Source: Coriobacteriaceae bacterium
Lineage (GTDB): Bacteria; Actinomycetota; Coriobacteriia; Coriobacteriales; UMGS124
Length of the DNA: 26,733 nt
Assembly (NCBI GenBank): GCA_019420325.1
Contig: JAHZHK010000031.1
Span: 1-26,733, forward strand
Direction of reading: 5' to 3'
Both the position numbers and the translations under genes were made by a program. The notes under the pieces are model-generated. The model saw only the letters and a list, made by a program, of their open reading frames with translations, was not told the origin of the DNA and searched no databases. This document shows, piece by piece, positions 1-7,712 of this stretch. Position 1 is the first letter of the stretch, and each line of letters opens with the position of its first letter.

Positions 1-1368
1 AACTCCAAGTACACCGAGGAGGCCGGCACCCTCGTCGACGTCAAGCGCGAGCAGTACGAGCTTGCCCGCTACGCCTCCTTCAAGTGCAACCAGCGCCTCC
101 AGAAGATGTGGATCGACGAAAGCGCCGAGCTCATCGACTGGCTCGACACCATCATGGAGCCGGCCAACTTCGCCTGCCAGCTTGATGTTGAGATGGGTCC
201 GGAGATTGACCCGACCCACGAGACCGGCTGCTACGTACCCGCCCAGCAGCACATGTACTTCTCGACCGACCCCGAGGCCAAGGGCCTGGACAACCGCAAC
301 GAAGTCCTGCAGGCCTATGTTGAGGACAAGGCCGGCGCCGAGCGCTTCCTGTGGAACTACGACCTCGTCAAGCTTGTGCACGCCGACGGCAAGGTGACGG
401 GCGCAATCTTCGAGACCGAAAGCGGCAACGTCCAGGTCAACGCCACCAACGTCATCCTGGCCACCGGCGGCTACCCCGGCAACCCCGACATGATGCAGGC
501 CCTCTCCCCCATGGCCGTCGCTTCCTGCACCGCATGCAGCTACAGCCCCAAGGACCGCGGCCAGGGCATCAAGGCGGGACTCTGGGCAGGCGCTTCCATG
601 GACATCGAGGCTGCGCCCATGGTGTTCAACCGCGGCCTGGTCGCCCCGGGCGTCGCCTGCGGCTATGACGAGAACGGCATGTTCCGTGGCACCGTGGGCC
701 AGTTCAACGCCGGCTCGCAGCCCTTCATGAAGGTCGCCAAGGACGGCCGTCGCTTCATGAACGAAGCCTGCCCCTACGACTTCACCTGCTTCGCCGCCCA
801 GCAGCATGCCGACGGCGTGTGGGCGATGATCTTCGACGCCAACATGGCCGAGGACGTCAAGCGCTTCGCCACCGATGGCTGCTCCAAGATGACGCAGACC
901 ACGCTCGCCAAGACCCCGGACCCCGCCGAGGCCTATGCCCAGCAGATCGAGGACGGCCTGCTCTTCAAGTGCGACACCCTCGACGAGCTCGCCGACAAGC
1001 TGGGCTTTGAGGGCGACGCCAAGACCGCCTTCCTGGCCGAGGTCGACCGCTACAACGGCTTCTTCGACGCCCAGGACGACGAGGACTTCGGCAAGGAGGC
1101 CTATCGCCTGTCCGAGATCCGCACCGCGCCCTTCTACGGCGCCTGGTTCGGCGGCTCCCTTCTCACCACGTGCGACGGCCTCACCATCAACGAGGAGTGC
1201 CAGGTCCTGACCCCCGAGCGCACCGTCATCGAGGGCCTCTATGCCATCGGCGACTGCTCGGGCAGCTTCTTCGCCAACAACTACCCCGAGTACCTCATCG
1301 GCGTTGCCTGCGGCCGCACCCTCACCCAGGGCCGTCACGTCGTGCGCAAGCTCGCCGGCGACCTGTAA
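1..1368 (+). CDS. FAD-dependent oxidoreductase, fumarate reductase flavoprotein-like, 5'-truncated
   Basis: The reading frame is open from base 1 to the TAA at 1366-1368, so the first in-window ATG (106) is internal and the N-terminal FAD-binding part lies outside. The visible 455 residues resemble the FAD_binding_2 (fumarate reductase/urocanate reductase/3-ketosteroid dehydrogenase-like) family. They include a hydrophobic ATGGYPGN strand-turn, a DGRRFMNE motif (window residues 248-255), and a C-terminal FAD-contacting stretch ending GLYAIGDCSGSFF. The family transfers electrons from FADH2 to an organic acceptor. By eye alignment to Shewanella flavocytochrome c3, the fumarate-binding Arg402, His504 and Arg544 positions are Tyr259, Thr389 and a non-Arg residue in the NNYPEY segment (426-431). 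Fumarate is therefore unlikely to be the substrate. The gene is followed by a strong hairpin. Family is secure; the acceptor is unknown. Confidence 0.88.
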   Translation, partial: NSKYTEEAGTLVDVKREQYELARYASFKCNQRLQKMWIDESAELIDWLDTIMEPANFACQLDVEMGPEIDPTHETGCYVPAQQHMYFSTDPEAKGLDNRNEVLQAYVEDKAGAERFLWNYDLVKLVHADGKVTGAIFETESGNVQVNATNVILATGGYPGNPDMMQALSPMAVASCTACSYSPKDRGQGIKAGLWAGASMDIEAAPMVFNRGLVAPGVACGYDENGMFRGTVGQFNAGSQPFMKVAKDGRRFMNEACPYDFTCFAAQQHADGVWAMIFDANMAEDVKRFATDGCSKMTQTTLAKTPDPAEAYAQQIEDGLLFKCDTLDELADKLGFEGDAKTAFLAEVDRYNGFFDAQDDEDFGKEAYRLSEIRTAPFYGAWFGGSLLTTCDGLTINEECQVLTPERTVIEGLYAIGDCSGSFFANNYPEYLIGVACGRTLTQGRHVVRKLAGDL

Positions 1369-1412
1369 GGCTTCGAGTCTCACTCACTTTGTCAGCTGAA
1401 TAGGTGATTACA

Positions 1413-1452
1413 AAGGACGGCCGACTATCTCACCAGATAGCCGGCCGTCCTT
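1413..1452 (+). terminator. Rho-independent-type hairpin after the flavoprotein gene
   Basis: AAGGACGGCC (1413-1422) pairs with GGCCGTCCTT (1443-1452). An inner stem (1425-1430 with 1435-1440) closes a CACC tetraloop, with a single mismatch between the two stems. The U-tract is short. It starts 45 bases after the stop codon. Confidence 0.75.
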
Positions 1453-1508
1453 GTTGCGTAGGCAACTGTATTGGCGCAACGACAGGCATCTCAACGGCGT
1501 CTCACGCC

Positions 1509-1665
1509 CCAAGCAGGACAATCAAACTCCCAGACGCGCAGCAAGTCTCCAAGCAGAACCTCCGGCATACCGAAAATGCTGCGAGCTTCCAAGCAGGGCA
1601 GCCGGCATGCCGAAAATGCAGCAACCTCCAAGCGGGGCAGTCAGCATTTCGGCAGCATAACCAGC
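1509..1665. repeat. About 40-bp degenerate tandem repeats in an intergenic region
   Basis: The word CCAAGC(A/G)G recurs at 1509, 1549, 1589 and 1628, a period of 40, 40 and 39 bases. Units 2 and 3 are the most alike and share a CCGGCAT.CCGAAAATGC core. Unit 4 carries that core inverted (GCATTTCGGC at 1644-1653). As a result 1608-1619 can pair with 1644-1654, an 11-bp stem with one bulged A. Small reading frames cross the stretch but have no ribosome site or recognisable product, so it is treated as non-coding. The rest of 1453-1779 holds no supported gene. Confidence 0.6.
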
Positions 1666-1779
1666 ACGCTGGCAAAACGGCCGTCCCCGCATCATCCCCC
1701 CCATCCTGTAACCTATCTGTCGCAATCTCATGGCACACTTGTTTGTCTCAACTGTAGGTTCATTTGATGGGGTGGATGC

Positions 1780-2559
1780 ATGGAAGGATCGCTTTGCAAC
1801 TGGCCGGCGCGCAGACCGCTCATCGGTGTGGCGCCGCGCACGGAAGACCGCGCAACCAAGCGCGACGGGGCCACTATCTATGCCCAACAACCCATGTTCG
1901 ACGCCATCGAGCAAGCAGGCGGTATCCCCGTCATGCTGCCCGGACCGTGCGGCCCCGAATCACTTGCGCGTATGGTCGAGGCATTCGATGCCTTCGTCAT
2001 CCCCGGTGGCTACGACTGCAATCCCGAACTCTACGGCGAACAGGCACTGCCCACTTGCGGTCCCATAAGCCCGACGCGCGACCGCTTTGAATGCGCCCTT
2101 ATCCCCCGCATCATCGAATCCGAGAAGCCGCTGCTCACCATCTGCCGCGGCACACAGATGCTCAACGTCGCACTGGGAGGGTCACTTTGGCAGGATATCC
2201 CCACGCAGCCCGGCGCGACCCTCAATCCCGTGCCGCACGCTATCAGGCATTCTCAATCACCCGACACGCAGGGGGTCGAGGGGCACGACGTTTCGGTGTA
2301 CCCCCACTCGCTTCTTAATCAGGTCATGGGTTCAGCCCCACAAGATCTGCACGTCAACAGCCTGCACCATCAGTCCATCCACAGTGTGGCACACGGCCTT
2401 GTGGTCAACGCCATGGCCCCCGACGGCGTGATCGAGGGCGTTGAGATGCCCGAATGTCCCTTCGTGCTGGGCGTACAGTGGCACCCCGAATACCTGTGGG
2501 ACAAAGACATCCGCCAAATGCGCATTTTCGAGGCCCTCGTGACAGCCGCGGTTAAATAG
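1780..2559 (+). CDS. Gamma-glutamyl-gamma-aminobutyrate hydrolase family (peptidase C26)
   Basis: The 259-residue protein has the class I glutamine amidotransferase fold as used by PuuD-type hydrolases, which cleave gamma-glutamyl amide bonds of small metabolites in the cytoplasm. The oxyanion segment IPGGYDCNPELYGE is at 74-87. The nucleophile elbow TICRGTQMLNV has Cys122, and GVQWHPE supplies His235 and Glu237, completing the triad. LHVNSLHHQSIH (190-201) is the typical C26 substrate-loop motif. Length matches the family (about 240-260). The ATG at 1780 lies after a weak purine stretch (GGGGTGG), so the start is less certain than the frame. No putrescine-pathway genes adjoin it, so the exact substrate cannot be inferred. 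It stops with TAG. Confidence 0.88.
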   Translation: MEGSLCNWPARRPLIGVAPRTEDRATKRDGATIYAQQPMFDAIEQAGGIPVMLPGPCGPESLARMVEAFDAFVIPGGYDCNPELYGEQALPTCGPISPTRDRFECALIPRIIESEKPLLTICRGTQMLNVALGGSLWQDIPTQPGATLNPVPHAIRHSQSPDTQGVEGHDVSVYPHSLLNQVMGSAPQDLHVNSLHHQSIHSVAHGLVVNAMAPDGVIEGVEMPECPFVLGVQWHPEYLWDKDIRQMRIFEALVTAAVK

Positions 2560-2600
2560 TCAAGCGCGTGCATTTTGATCCCGTGAGCATGCTGCAATAG

Positions 2601-2693
2601 AAATAACATATATTTCATCAGTTGAGATGTATGTTATTTCGACAAAACACCAGTTGGCACGTCTTCAAAATTCCTGAAATGTATGTTAATTTC
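2601..2693 (+). repeat. Three-copy dispersed AT-rich intergenic element, copy A
   Basis: AT-rich island downstream of the C26 hydrolase gene. It contains an inverted half-site AACATATATTTC (2605-2616), a facing GAGATGTATGTT (2624-2635) and a third copy GAAATGTATGTT (2676-2687). Between the second and third lies a conserved core including CACCAGTTGGC. Copies B (20770-20858, opposite orientation) and C (24646-24736) show the same three half-sites with identical spacings. Confidence 0.85.
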
Positions 2694-2858
2694 CCTTAAT
2701 GGTTCGCGCATGCCCCCTCCCCCTCCAAAATCCTTCCGTACGACTTTCGCAGCGTGGGAATTTTTGTCCGCCGCATGGCTATCATGCTAGGAGGTCCTGC
2801 CGCAGTCCAACCCTCCTGCGGCGTGGGCCATCCCGTTTTCCGGCAGGAAGGTATGTCC

Positions 2859-4037
2859 ATGCGCCTCATGCACCTCGCCGACCTCCACATCGGCAAGCGC
2901 GTCAACGAGTTCCCCATGCTCGACGACCAGCGCTATACCCTTGAAAAGCTTCTCCACATGGTGGAGGAACGCCAGATAGACGCCGTGCTCATTGCCGGCG
3001 ACCTTTACGACAAGTCGGCCCCTTCTGCCGAGGCGGTGTCGCTGATCGACTGGTTCCTCACCGCTCTGGCTCGCACAAACACTCAGGTGCTCATGTGCGC
3101 AGGCAACCATGACTCAAGCGAGCGCGTGGCATACGGGCGCGAGCTTCTGGCCGACCAGGGCGTGCATGTCTCGCGCGTGTTCGACGGACACATCGACTCC
3201 GTCGCACTCCAGGATGAGCACGGCTCCGTCACGTTCTGGCTCATCCCCTTCCTCAAGCCGGCTACGGTGCGCCCCTGGCTCGCCTCGGTCGACCCCGAAG
3301 CCTCCGACGCCTCCGCCATCACCAACTCCCTCAGCTACACCGAGGCCCTGCAGGCTGTAGTGGCATCCCTTCCCATCGACACCGCGCAACGCAACGTGGC
3401 GCTTTCACACCAGTTTGTAACCGCCGGCGCTTGGACGCCCGACACATGCGATTCGGAGATGAGCGTCGGCGGGTCGGAAAACGTTGAGGCGAGCGTCTAC
3501 GAGCCGTTCGACTATGTGGCGCTGGGCCATCTTCATCGCCCACAACGCGTGGGCCGCGACACGATGCGGTACTCGGGAAGCCTGCTCAAATACTCAGCAA
3601 GCGAATGGAGCTCGCCTAAGTCTGTGCCTATCGTGGAGCTAGGCGAGAAAGGCGACATAACAATCGAGCTGGCAGAGATGCCCGTCCTGCACGATTTGCG
3701 TCGTGTGCGCGGCACGCTTGAGGAGATCCTCGACCCCGCGCGTCTCGCCACAACCGACACACACGACTACATTTGCGCCGTGCTCACCGACGAAGTTCCG
3801 CCCGCCGACGCCTTCCAGCGCCTACGCGCGACCTTCCCCAACCTCATGTCGCTGAGCGTCGACAACACGCGCACTCGCCACGAGGCACACCTTGAGGAGC
3901 TTGAACTCGAGAGCCAGGCATCTCTCAGCCCGCTCGAATTGTTCGAGACGTTCTGGGAAGGCCAGGTAGGTGCCCCCTTAGATGCAGAAGACCGCAAGAT
4001 TGTGCTCGACGCCTTCGAGAAAGCGCAGGTGCTGTAA
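2859..4037 (+). CDS. sbcD: Exonuclease subunit SbcD (Mre11 family)
   Basis: This 392-residue protein is a calcineurin-like metallophosphoesterase and the nuclease subunit of the SbcCD (Rad50-Mre11-like) complex, which opens DNA hairpins and processes double-strand ends in the cytoplasm. Metal-ligand motifs occur in family order: ADLHIG (Asp8, His10), AGDLYDKS (Asp48), GNHDSS (Asn83, His84, Asp85), a later SHQF and ALGHLHRP. The start at 2859 is chosen because AGGAAGG (2845-2851) ends 7 bases before it. An in-frame ATG at 2853 is too close to that site, and a longer frame from 2754 has no ribosome site. The leader holds a small GCCGCAG/CTGCGGC hairpin near 2800-2822, and copy A of the dispersed element lies further upstream. 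The stop codon directly abuts the sbcC ATG. Confidence 0.95.
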   Translation: MRLMHLADLHIGKRVNEFPMLDDQRYTLEKLLHMVEERQIDAVLIAGDLYDKSAPSAEAVSLIDWFLTALARTNTQVLMCAGNHDSSERVAYGRELLADQGVHVSRVFDGHIDSVALQDEHGSVTFWLIPFLKPATVRPWLASVDPEASDASAITNSLSYTEALQAVVASLPIDTAQRNVALSHQFVTAGAWTPDTCDSEMSVGGSENVEASVYEPFDYVALGHLHRPQRVGRDTMRYSGSLLKYSASEWSSPKSVPIVELGEKGDITIELAEMPVLHDLRRVRGTLEEILDPARLATTDTHDYICAVLTDEVPPADAFQRLRATFPNLMSLSVDNTRTRHEAHLEELELESQASLSPLELFETFWEGQVGAPLDAEDRKIVLDAFEKAQVL

Positions 4038-7000
4038 ATGAGGCCCACACGACTCAGGATGAGCGCCTTTGGACCGTTTGCCGGCGTGGCAGAAGTTGAC
4101 TTCACGCTGCTGGGAACCGAAGGCATCTACTTGCTTGCCGGCGAAACAGGCGCAGGCAAAACCACCATTTTCGATGCGATCACCTTCGCCTTGTTCGGCC
4201 AGTGCTCCGGCGAGCTTCGCAAACCCGAGGACTTGCGCAGCGACTACGCAAGCCCCGACATGCCAACGTACGTTGACCTCACCTTCGAGCTGCGCGGCAA
4301 AAGCTATCGCATCAAGCGCGATCCCGGTGGGTATCCGCGAGCGAAAAAGCGCGGCGAGGGTACCACGATTTGCCTGGGCGAAAGCACGCTTGAAATGCCC
4401 GATGGCTCGCAGCTGAGCGGTAAGCGCGTCACCGAAAAGGTAGTTGAGCTGCTCGGCATCGATGCCAACCAGTTCGGCCAGATTGTGATGCTGGCGCAGG
4501 GCGATTTTGAAAAGCTCCTCACCGAGGGCACCAGGGAACGTACGGCCATCTTCCGCAAGATCTTTGGCACCGACATGTACCAGCGTTTTCAAGATGAACT
4601 GAGCAAACAGCGCAAAGACCTTGCCGAGCGTTGCGAGGACGGCCGCCACGAGGCGCAGCTGCTTGCCAGGCAGGCCATGGGGTGCATGCAGGACGGCGAC
4701 GAGGCCAAAGTGCTTCTTTCCGATTGGGTCGAGAGGGACGCTCTGCAGGCTGGAAACGCACTCGAGGCCTTCAAAACCGAAAGAGAGCTGCTTGATGCAC
4801 GCCACAACGAGGCGGCGCAGATCCTTGATGACGCCCAAACAAAGCGAGAGAAACTTGCCCGTGACCTCGACCGGGCACAGCAGGCAGATGCAACTCGCGC
4901 CCGCGTTGCGCAAGCACAGTCTCAGCTTGATGAGATTGCCGTGCGACTGCCGCAGCTTGAGGCGGCGCAGGAGTCCTGCGCCAAAGCCGCCGAGGAACTG
5001 CCCGGCCTGCAGCAGCGCGCCGGAGCCCTGCGCGACCAGCTTCCCAACTACGCCCGACACACCGAGGCGCTCGCGCAGGAGGGGCGCGCAAGGAGCGCAT
5101 GCGCGGCAGCTCAAACGACGCTCGAAGCCCGCTCCGACGCCAGCGCCCGTGCACAGGCAAACGTGCAGAGCCTTGACGAGCAAGTAAAGAAGCTGGCCGA
5201 TGCACGCGAAGCCCTCGCCAAGGCCGAGGGCGGCGTTTCGGCAGCCCAGCACAGCCTCGAAGCAGCACAAACGCTCAAGGATGCCGTTGTGACCTTCACC
5301 GGCTGCGACGAAAAGATCGCGGCTATCGACGTTCGCCTCAAGAAGGCAGATGTGCTCTTGGCCGAGCTCGACCAAGCTGATGCGAACGACCAGGCGACCC
5401 TCGATACATGGGCGGCCAAAGAGCGCGACCTTGCCGGAGCTCCGCAGTGTCTCTCGCAGGCTCGCCTTGAAGCCCAGGACACGCGCACGAAGATTTTCCA
5501 GACAGAGGACCTGGCCAAGCAGCTCGGCAACCTTGAGCGCGAACTTTCAGCCAAAACGAAGGCGCACCAGGATGCCGCCAGGGCATACAGCCAGGCGGCG
5601 GACACGCATGCAACGCGCTCCCATGAACTTGAAAACCTGCGTCGTGCCTACGAGGACGGCCTTGCCGGCGTGCTTGCCGCAGGTCTCGCCGAAGGTCAGC
5701 CATGCCCCGTGTGCGGTGCGACCGAGCACCCCCATCTCGCCCTTGTCGGCGGCAACACCCCCTCAAAAGACGACGTGCAGGTGGCACAGAAACGGGAGGC
5801 GCAAGCACGCGAGCATGCCTCTGCACTCTGCGGGCAAGCAGAAGCAGCCCACAAGCTGGTACTAAGCTGCCAGGAGAATCTGAATAGCTTTCAGCAGGCA
5901 AACGGAGACAGCGCGGCCCTATCCGAGCGCATCGCCCAGCTCAAAGCAGACCTCGCCGCGCGGCAAACAACGGTCCAGGCCCTTGAGGAAGAAAACGCCG
6001 AGCTAGACACGGCCAGGCACGAGCAAGCGGCCCTGCACGACAGAGCTGCCAAACGCGCCCAGAAGCGCCAGGATGTCAACTCGCTTCTGACCAGCATCAA
6101 GGAGCAGCTGGCGCGCGAGCAGGCGAAGCGACAGAGTGCGCTGGAGGCGCTTGCTGCCAGCGGCCATGATGCTAGCGAGGTCGACACCCTGCTCTCAGAG
6201 TCCCGGCATGCCCTGGACGAGGCAATGCGTGCCCAGCAATCCTGCCAGCGCGATGCACAGGCCCTGCGCGAAGCAGAGGGTCAACTCGAAGCCGCAAAGC
6301 CTCGCGCCGAGGAAGCCCGTGTGGCAGAAGAAACCGCCATGCGCGCCCTTGAGCAGGCAAAACAGGACGTCAAGGTTGCCGAGGAGCACACGCATATGGT
6401 GGCTGAGCGCCTTGAGTTCGCCGATGAGGCTGCAACTCAAAAGGAGCTCGCGTCTATCGAGAATCGAGCGCAGCGCATCACCGCCGCACTCGATGAGGCA
6501 CGCGAAGCACTGCAGGCCGCACGCACTGAGCAAACTCGCGTTACTTCAGGCCTCGAGACGCTGCGCCATCAGCTCGAGCAGCTGGGCGACCACGACACGT
6601 TGAGTCTCACCGAGCAGCTCACCCAGGCAAACGAGGCGCTGGCAAGCGCCAAAAAGCGCGAACGCACCGATGGCCAGGCCCTTGCCACCCTTGAGGACCT
6701 AGTGTCCCAGATGGCAGAACTGGCCGTGAGGGATACGAAACTTCAAGAGACGTTCGCCCGCCTCGACAGACTCGCGCAGCTCGCAAACGGCAGCATGGCA
6801 GGCACCGAACGCCTTACCTTCGAGACGTTTGTGCAAATGCGCTACTTCGAGGTGGTGCTCGCCGCCGCCAACACACGCCTTTCCGAAATGACCCAGGGCC
6901 AGTACGAACTCGTGCGTTGTGAGCGCCTCGAGGGAGGCAGCGCCAAGGTGGGCCTCAACGTCGACGTTCTCGACAACTTTACCGGCAAGGCCCGCTCGGC

Positions 7001-7298
7001 CAAATCGCTGTCGGGCGGCGAGAAGTTCATGGCATCGCTTGCCCTGGCACTGGGCCTTTCCGAAGTCGTGCAACGCCAGGCGGGCGGCATCCAGCTCGAC
7101 ACCATGTTCGTCGACGAGGGCTTCGGCTCGCTTGACCAGGAGAAGCTGCGCCTCGTCATGCGCGCAATGTCTCGCCCCGGCTCCTCGGGCAAGCTCGTAG
7201 GCATCATCAGCCACGTTGAGGAGCTCATGGGAACGATTGACCGCAAGATTGTAGTTGAACGAGGCCGCGAGGGATCGACCCTGCGCGTGGAAGTGTAA
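4038..7298 (+). CDS. sbcC: Exonuclease subunit SbcC (Rad50-like SMC ATPase)
   Basis: This 1086-residue SMC-like ATPase partners SbcD. The N-terminal head has the Walker A motif GETGAGKTT (35-43). Two long Gln/Ala/Glu-rich coiled-coil arms (about 180-880) flank the zinc-hook CPVC (556-559), nearly central as expected for Rad50 proteins. The C-terminal head carries the ABC signature SLSGGEK (990-996) and Walker B with D-loop around 1020-1035 (MFVDEGFGSLD). Translation begins on the base after the sbcD stop, which implies one transcript and translational coupling. Length agrees with bacterial SbcC (about 1000-1100). Nothing looks broken. A hairpin follows 10 bases after the stop. Confidence 0.96.
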   Translation: MRPTRLRMSAFGPFAGVAEVDFTLLGTEGIYLLAGETGAGKTTIFDAITFALFGQCSGELRKPEDLRSDYASPDMPTYVDLTFELRGKSYRIKRDPGGYPRAKKRGEGTTICLGESTLEMPDGSQLSGKRVTEKVVELLGIDANQFGQIVMLAQGDFEKLLTEGTRERTAIFRKIFGTDMYQRFQDELSKQRKDLAERCEDGRHEAQLLARQAMGCMQDGDEAKVLLSDWVERDALQAGNALEAFKTERELLDARHNEAAQILDDAQTKREKLARDLDRAQQADATRARVAQAQSQLDEIAVRLPQLEAAQESCAKAAEELPGLQQRAGALRDQLPNYARHTEALAQEGRARSACAAAQTTLEARSDASARAQANVQSLDEQVKKLADAREALAKAEGGVSAAQHSLEAAQTLKDAVVTFTGCDEKIAAIDVRLKKADVLLAELDQADANDQATLDTWAAKERDLAGAPQCLSQARLEAQDTRTKIFQTEDLAKQLGNLERELSAKTKAHQDAARAYSQAADTHATRSHELENLRRAYEDGLAGVLAAGLAEGQPCPVCGATEHPHLALVGGNTPSKDDVQVAQKREAQAREHASALCGQAEAAHKLVLSCQENLNSFQQANGDSAALSERIAQLKADLAARQTTVQALEEENAELDTARHEQAALHDRAAKRAQKRQDVNSLLTSIKEQLAREQAKRQSALEALAASGHDASEVDTLLSESRHALDEAMRAQQSCQRDAQALREAEGQLEAAKPRAEEARVAEETAMRALEQAKQDVKVAEEHTHMVAERLEFADEAATQKELASIENRAQRITAALDEAREALQAARTEQTRVTSGLETLRHQLEQLGDHDTLSLTEQLTQANEALASAKKRERTDGQALATLEDLVSQMAELAVRDTKLQETFARLDRLAQLANGSMAGTERLTFETFVQMRYFEVVLAAANTRLSEMTQGQYELVRCERLEGGSAKVGLNVDVLDNFTGKARSAKSLSGGEKFMASLALALGLSEVVQRQAGGIQLDTMFVDEGFGSLDQEKLRLVMRAMSRPGSSGKLVGIISHVEELMGTIDRKIVVERGREGSTLRVEV

Positions 7299-7308
7299 CT
7301 GCGACATT

Positions 7309-7352
7309 GAGCGCACGGGCGGAGCAGCCGTTTCAGCTCCACCCGTGCGCTC
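7309..7352 (+). terminator. Hairpin terminating sbcDC
   Basis: GAGCGCACGGGCGGAGC (7309-7325) pairs with GCTCCACCCGTGCGCTC (7336-7352): 17 positions with one mismatch and a 10-base loop. No U-tract follows. It starts 10 bases after the sbcC stop. Confidence 0.65.
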
Positions 7353-7587
7353 AGCACCCCGCCATCCCAAATACACTGGGGCGCTTTGAATCTTCCCCAC
7401 GCTACGCTCCCAGCGCAAGCCCATGTGCACGAAACCCCCTCCTCCGCGCGGATTAACCCGCACACGTCCCTGGCGCCTAGACCCCTCGCCTCCCCGCTGC
7501 CCTACGGCAGCCTTCACACGGACGGCCACACCCCGAACGGCCCCTATGTACCGCATGCCGCTCTGTTCGCGCCATTCGCATGGAACA

Positions 7588-7616
7588 TTGGCCCGTTCGC
7601 CGTTCAATTCCATATT
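7588..7616 (+). promoter_or_regulatory. Possible sigma70-type promoter for the antiporter
   Basis: TTGGCC (7588-7593), a 17-base spacer and CATATT (7611-7616) lie about 100 bases before the antiporter start. The matches are partial. The rest of 7353-7700 shows no convincing gene, repeat or RNA. Confidence 0.3.
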
Positions 7617-7712
7617 TGTGCCAAAATGGGACTTTCAGTAAGCTTGGCTGGCTTGTGCGCCTCGCGCGCCCTGTACGCCCAATAGTCCCGTTCGTTTGGA
7701 GGTCCGCCGCAC

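Noticed and set aside
1471..1767. A 98-codon frame across the 40-bp repeats encoding a repetitive Ser/Gln/Arg-rich peptide
   Set aside because: Three frames on both strands are open here, there is no ribosome site, and repeat period 40 is not a multiple of three, so a repeated peptide is not maintained.
3978..5375. A 465-codon frame antisense to sbcDC
   Set aside because: It overlaps two well-supported genes and has Leu/Ala/Gly-rich sequence without motifs; also true of antisense frames at 6699-7613, 8190-9071 and 12889-14139.
7386..7685. Small overlapping frames between sbcC and the antiporter
   Set aside because: Pro/Arg-rich, no ribosome site, frames open on both strands; treated as non-coding.
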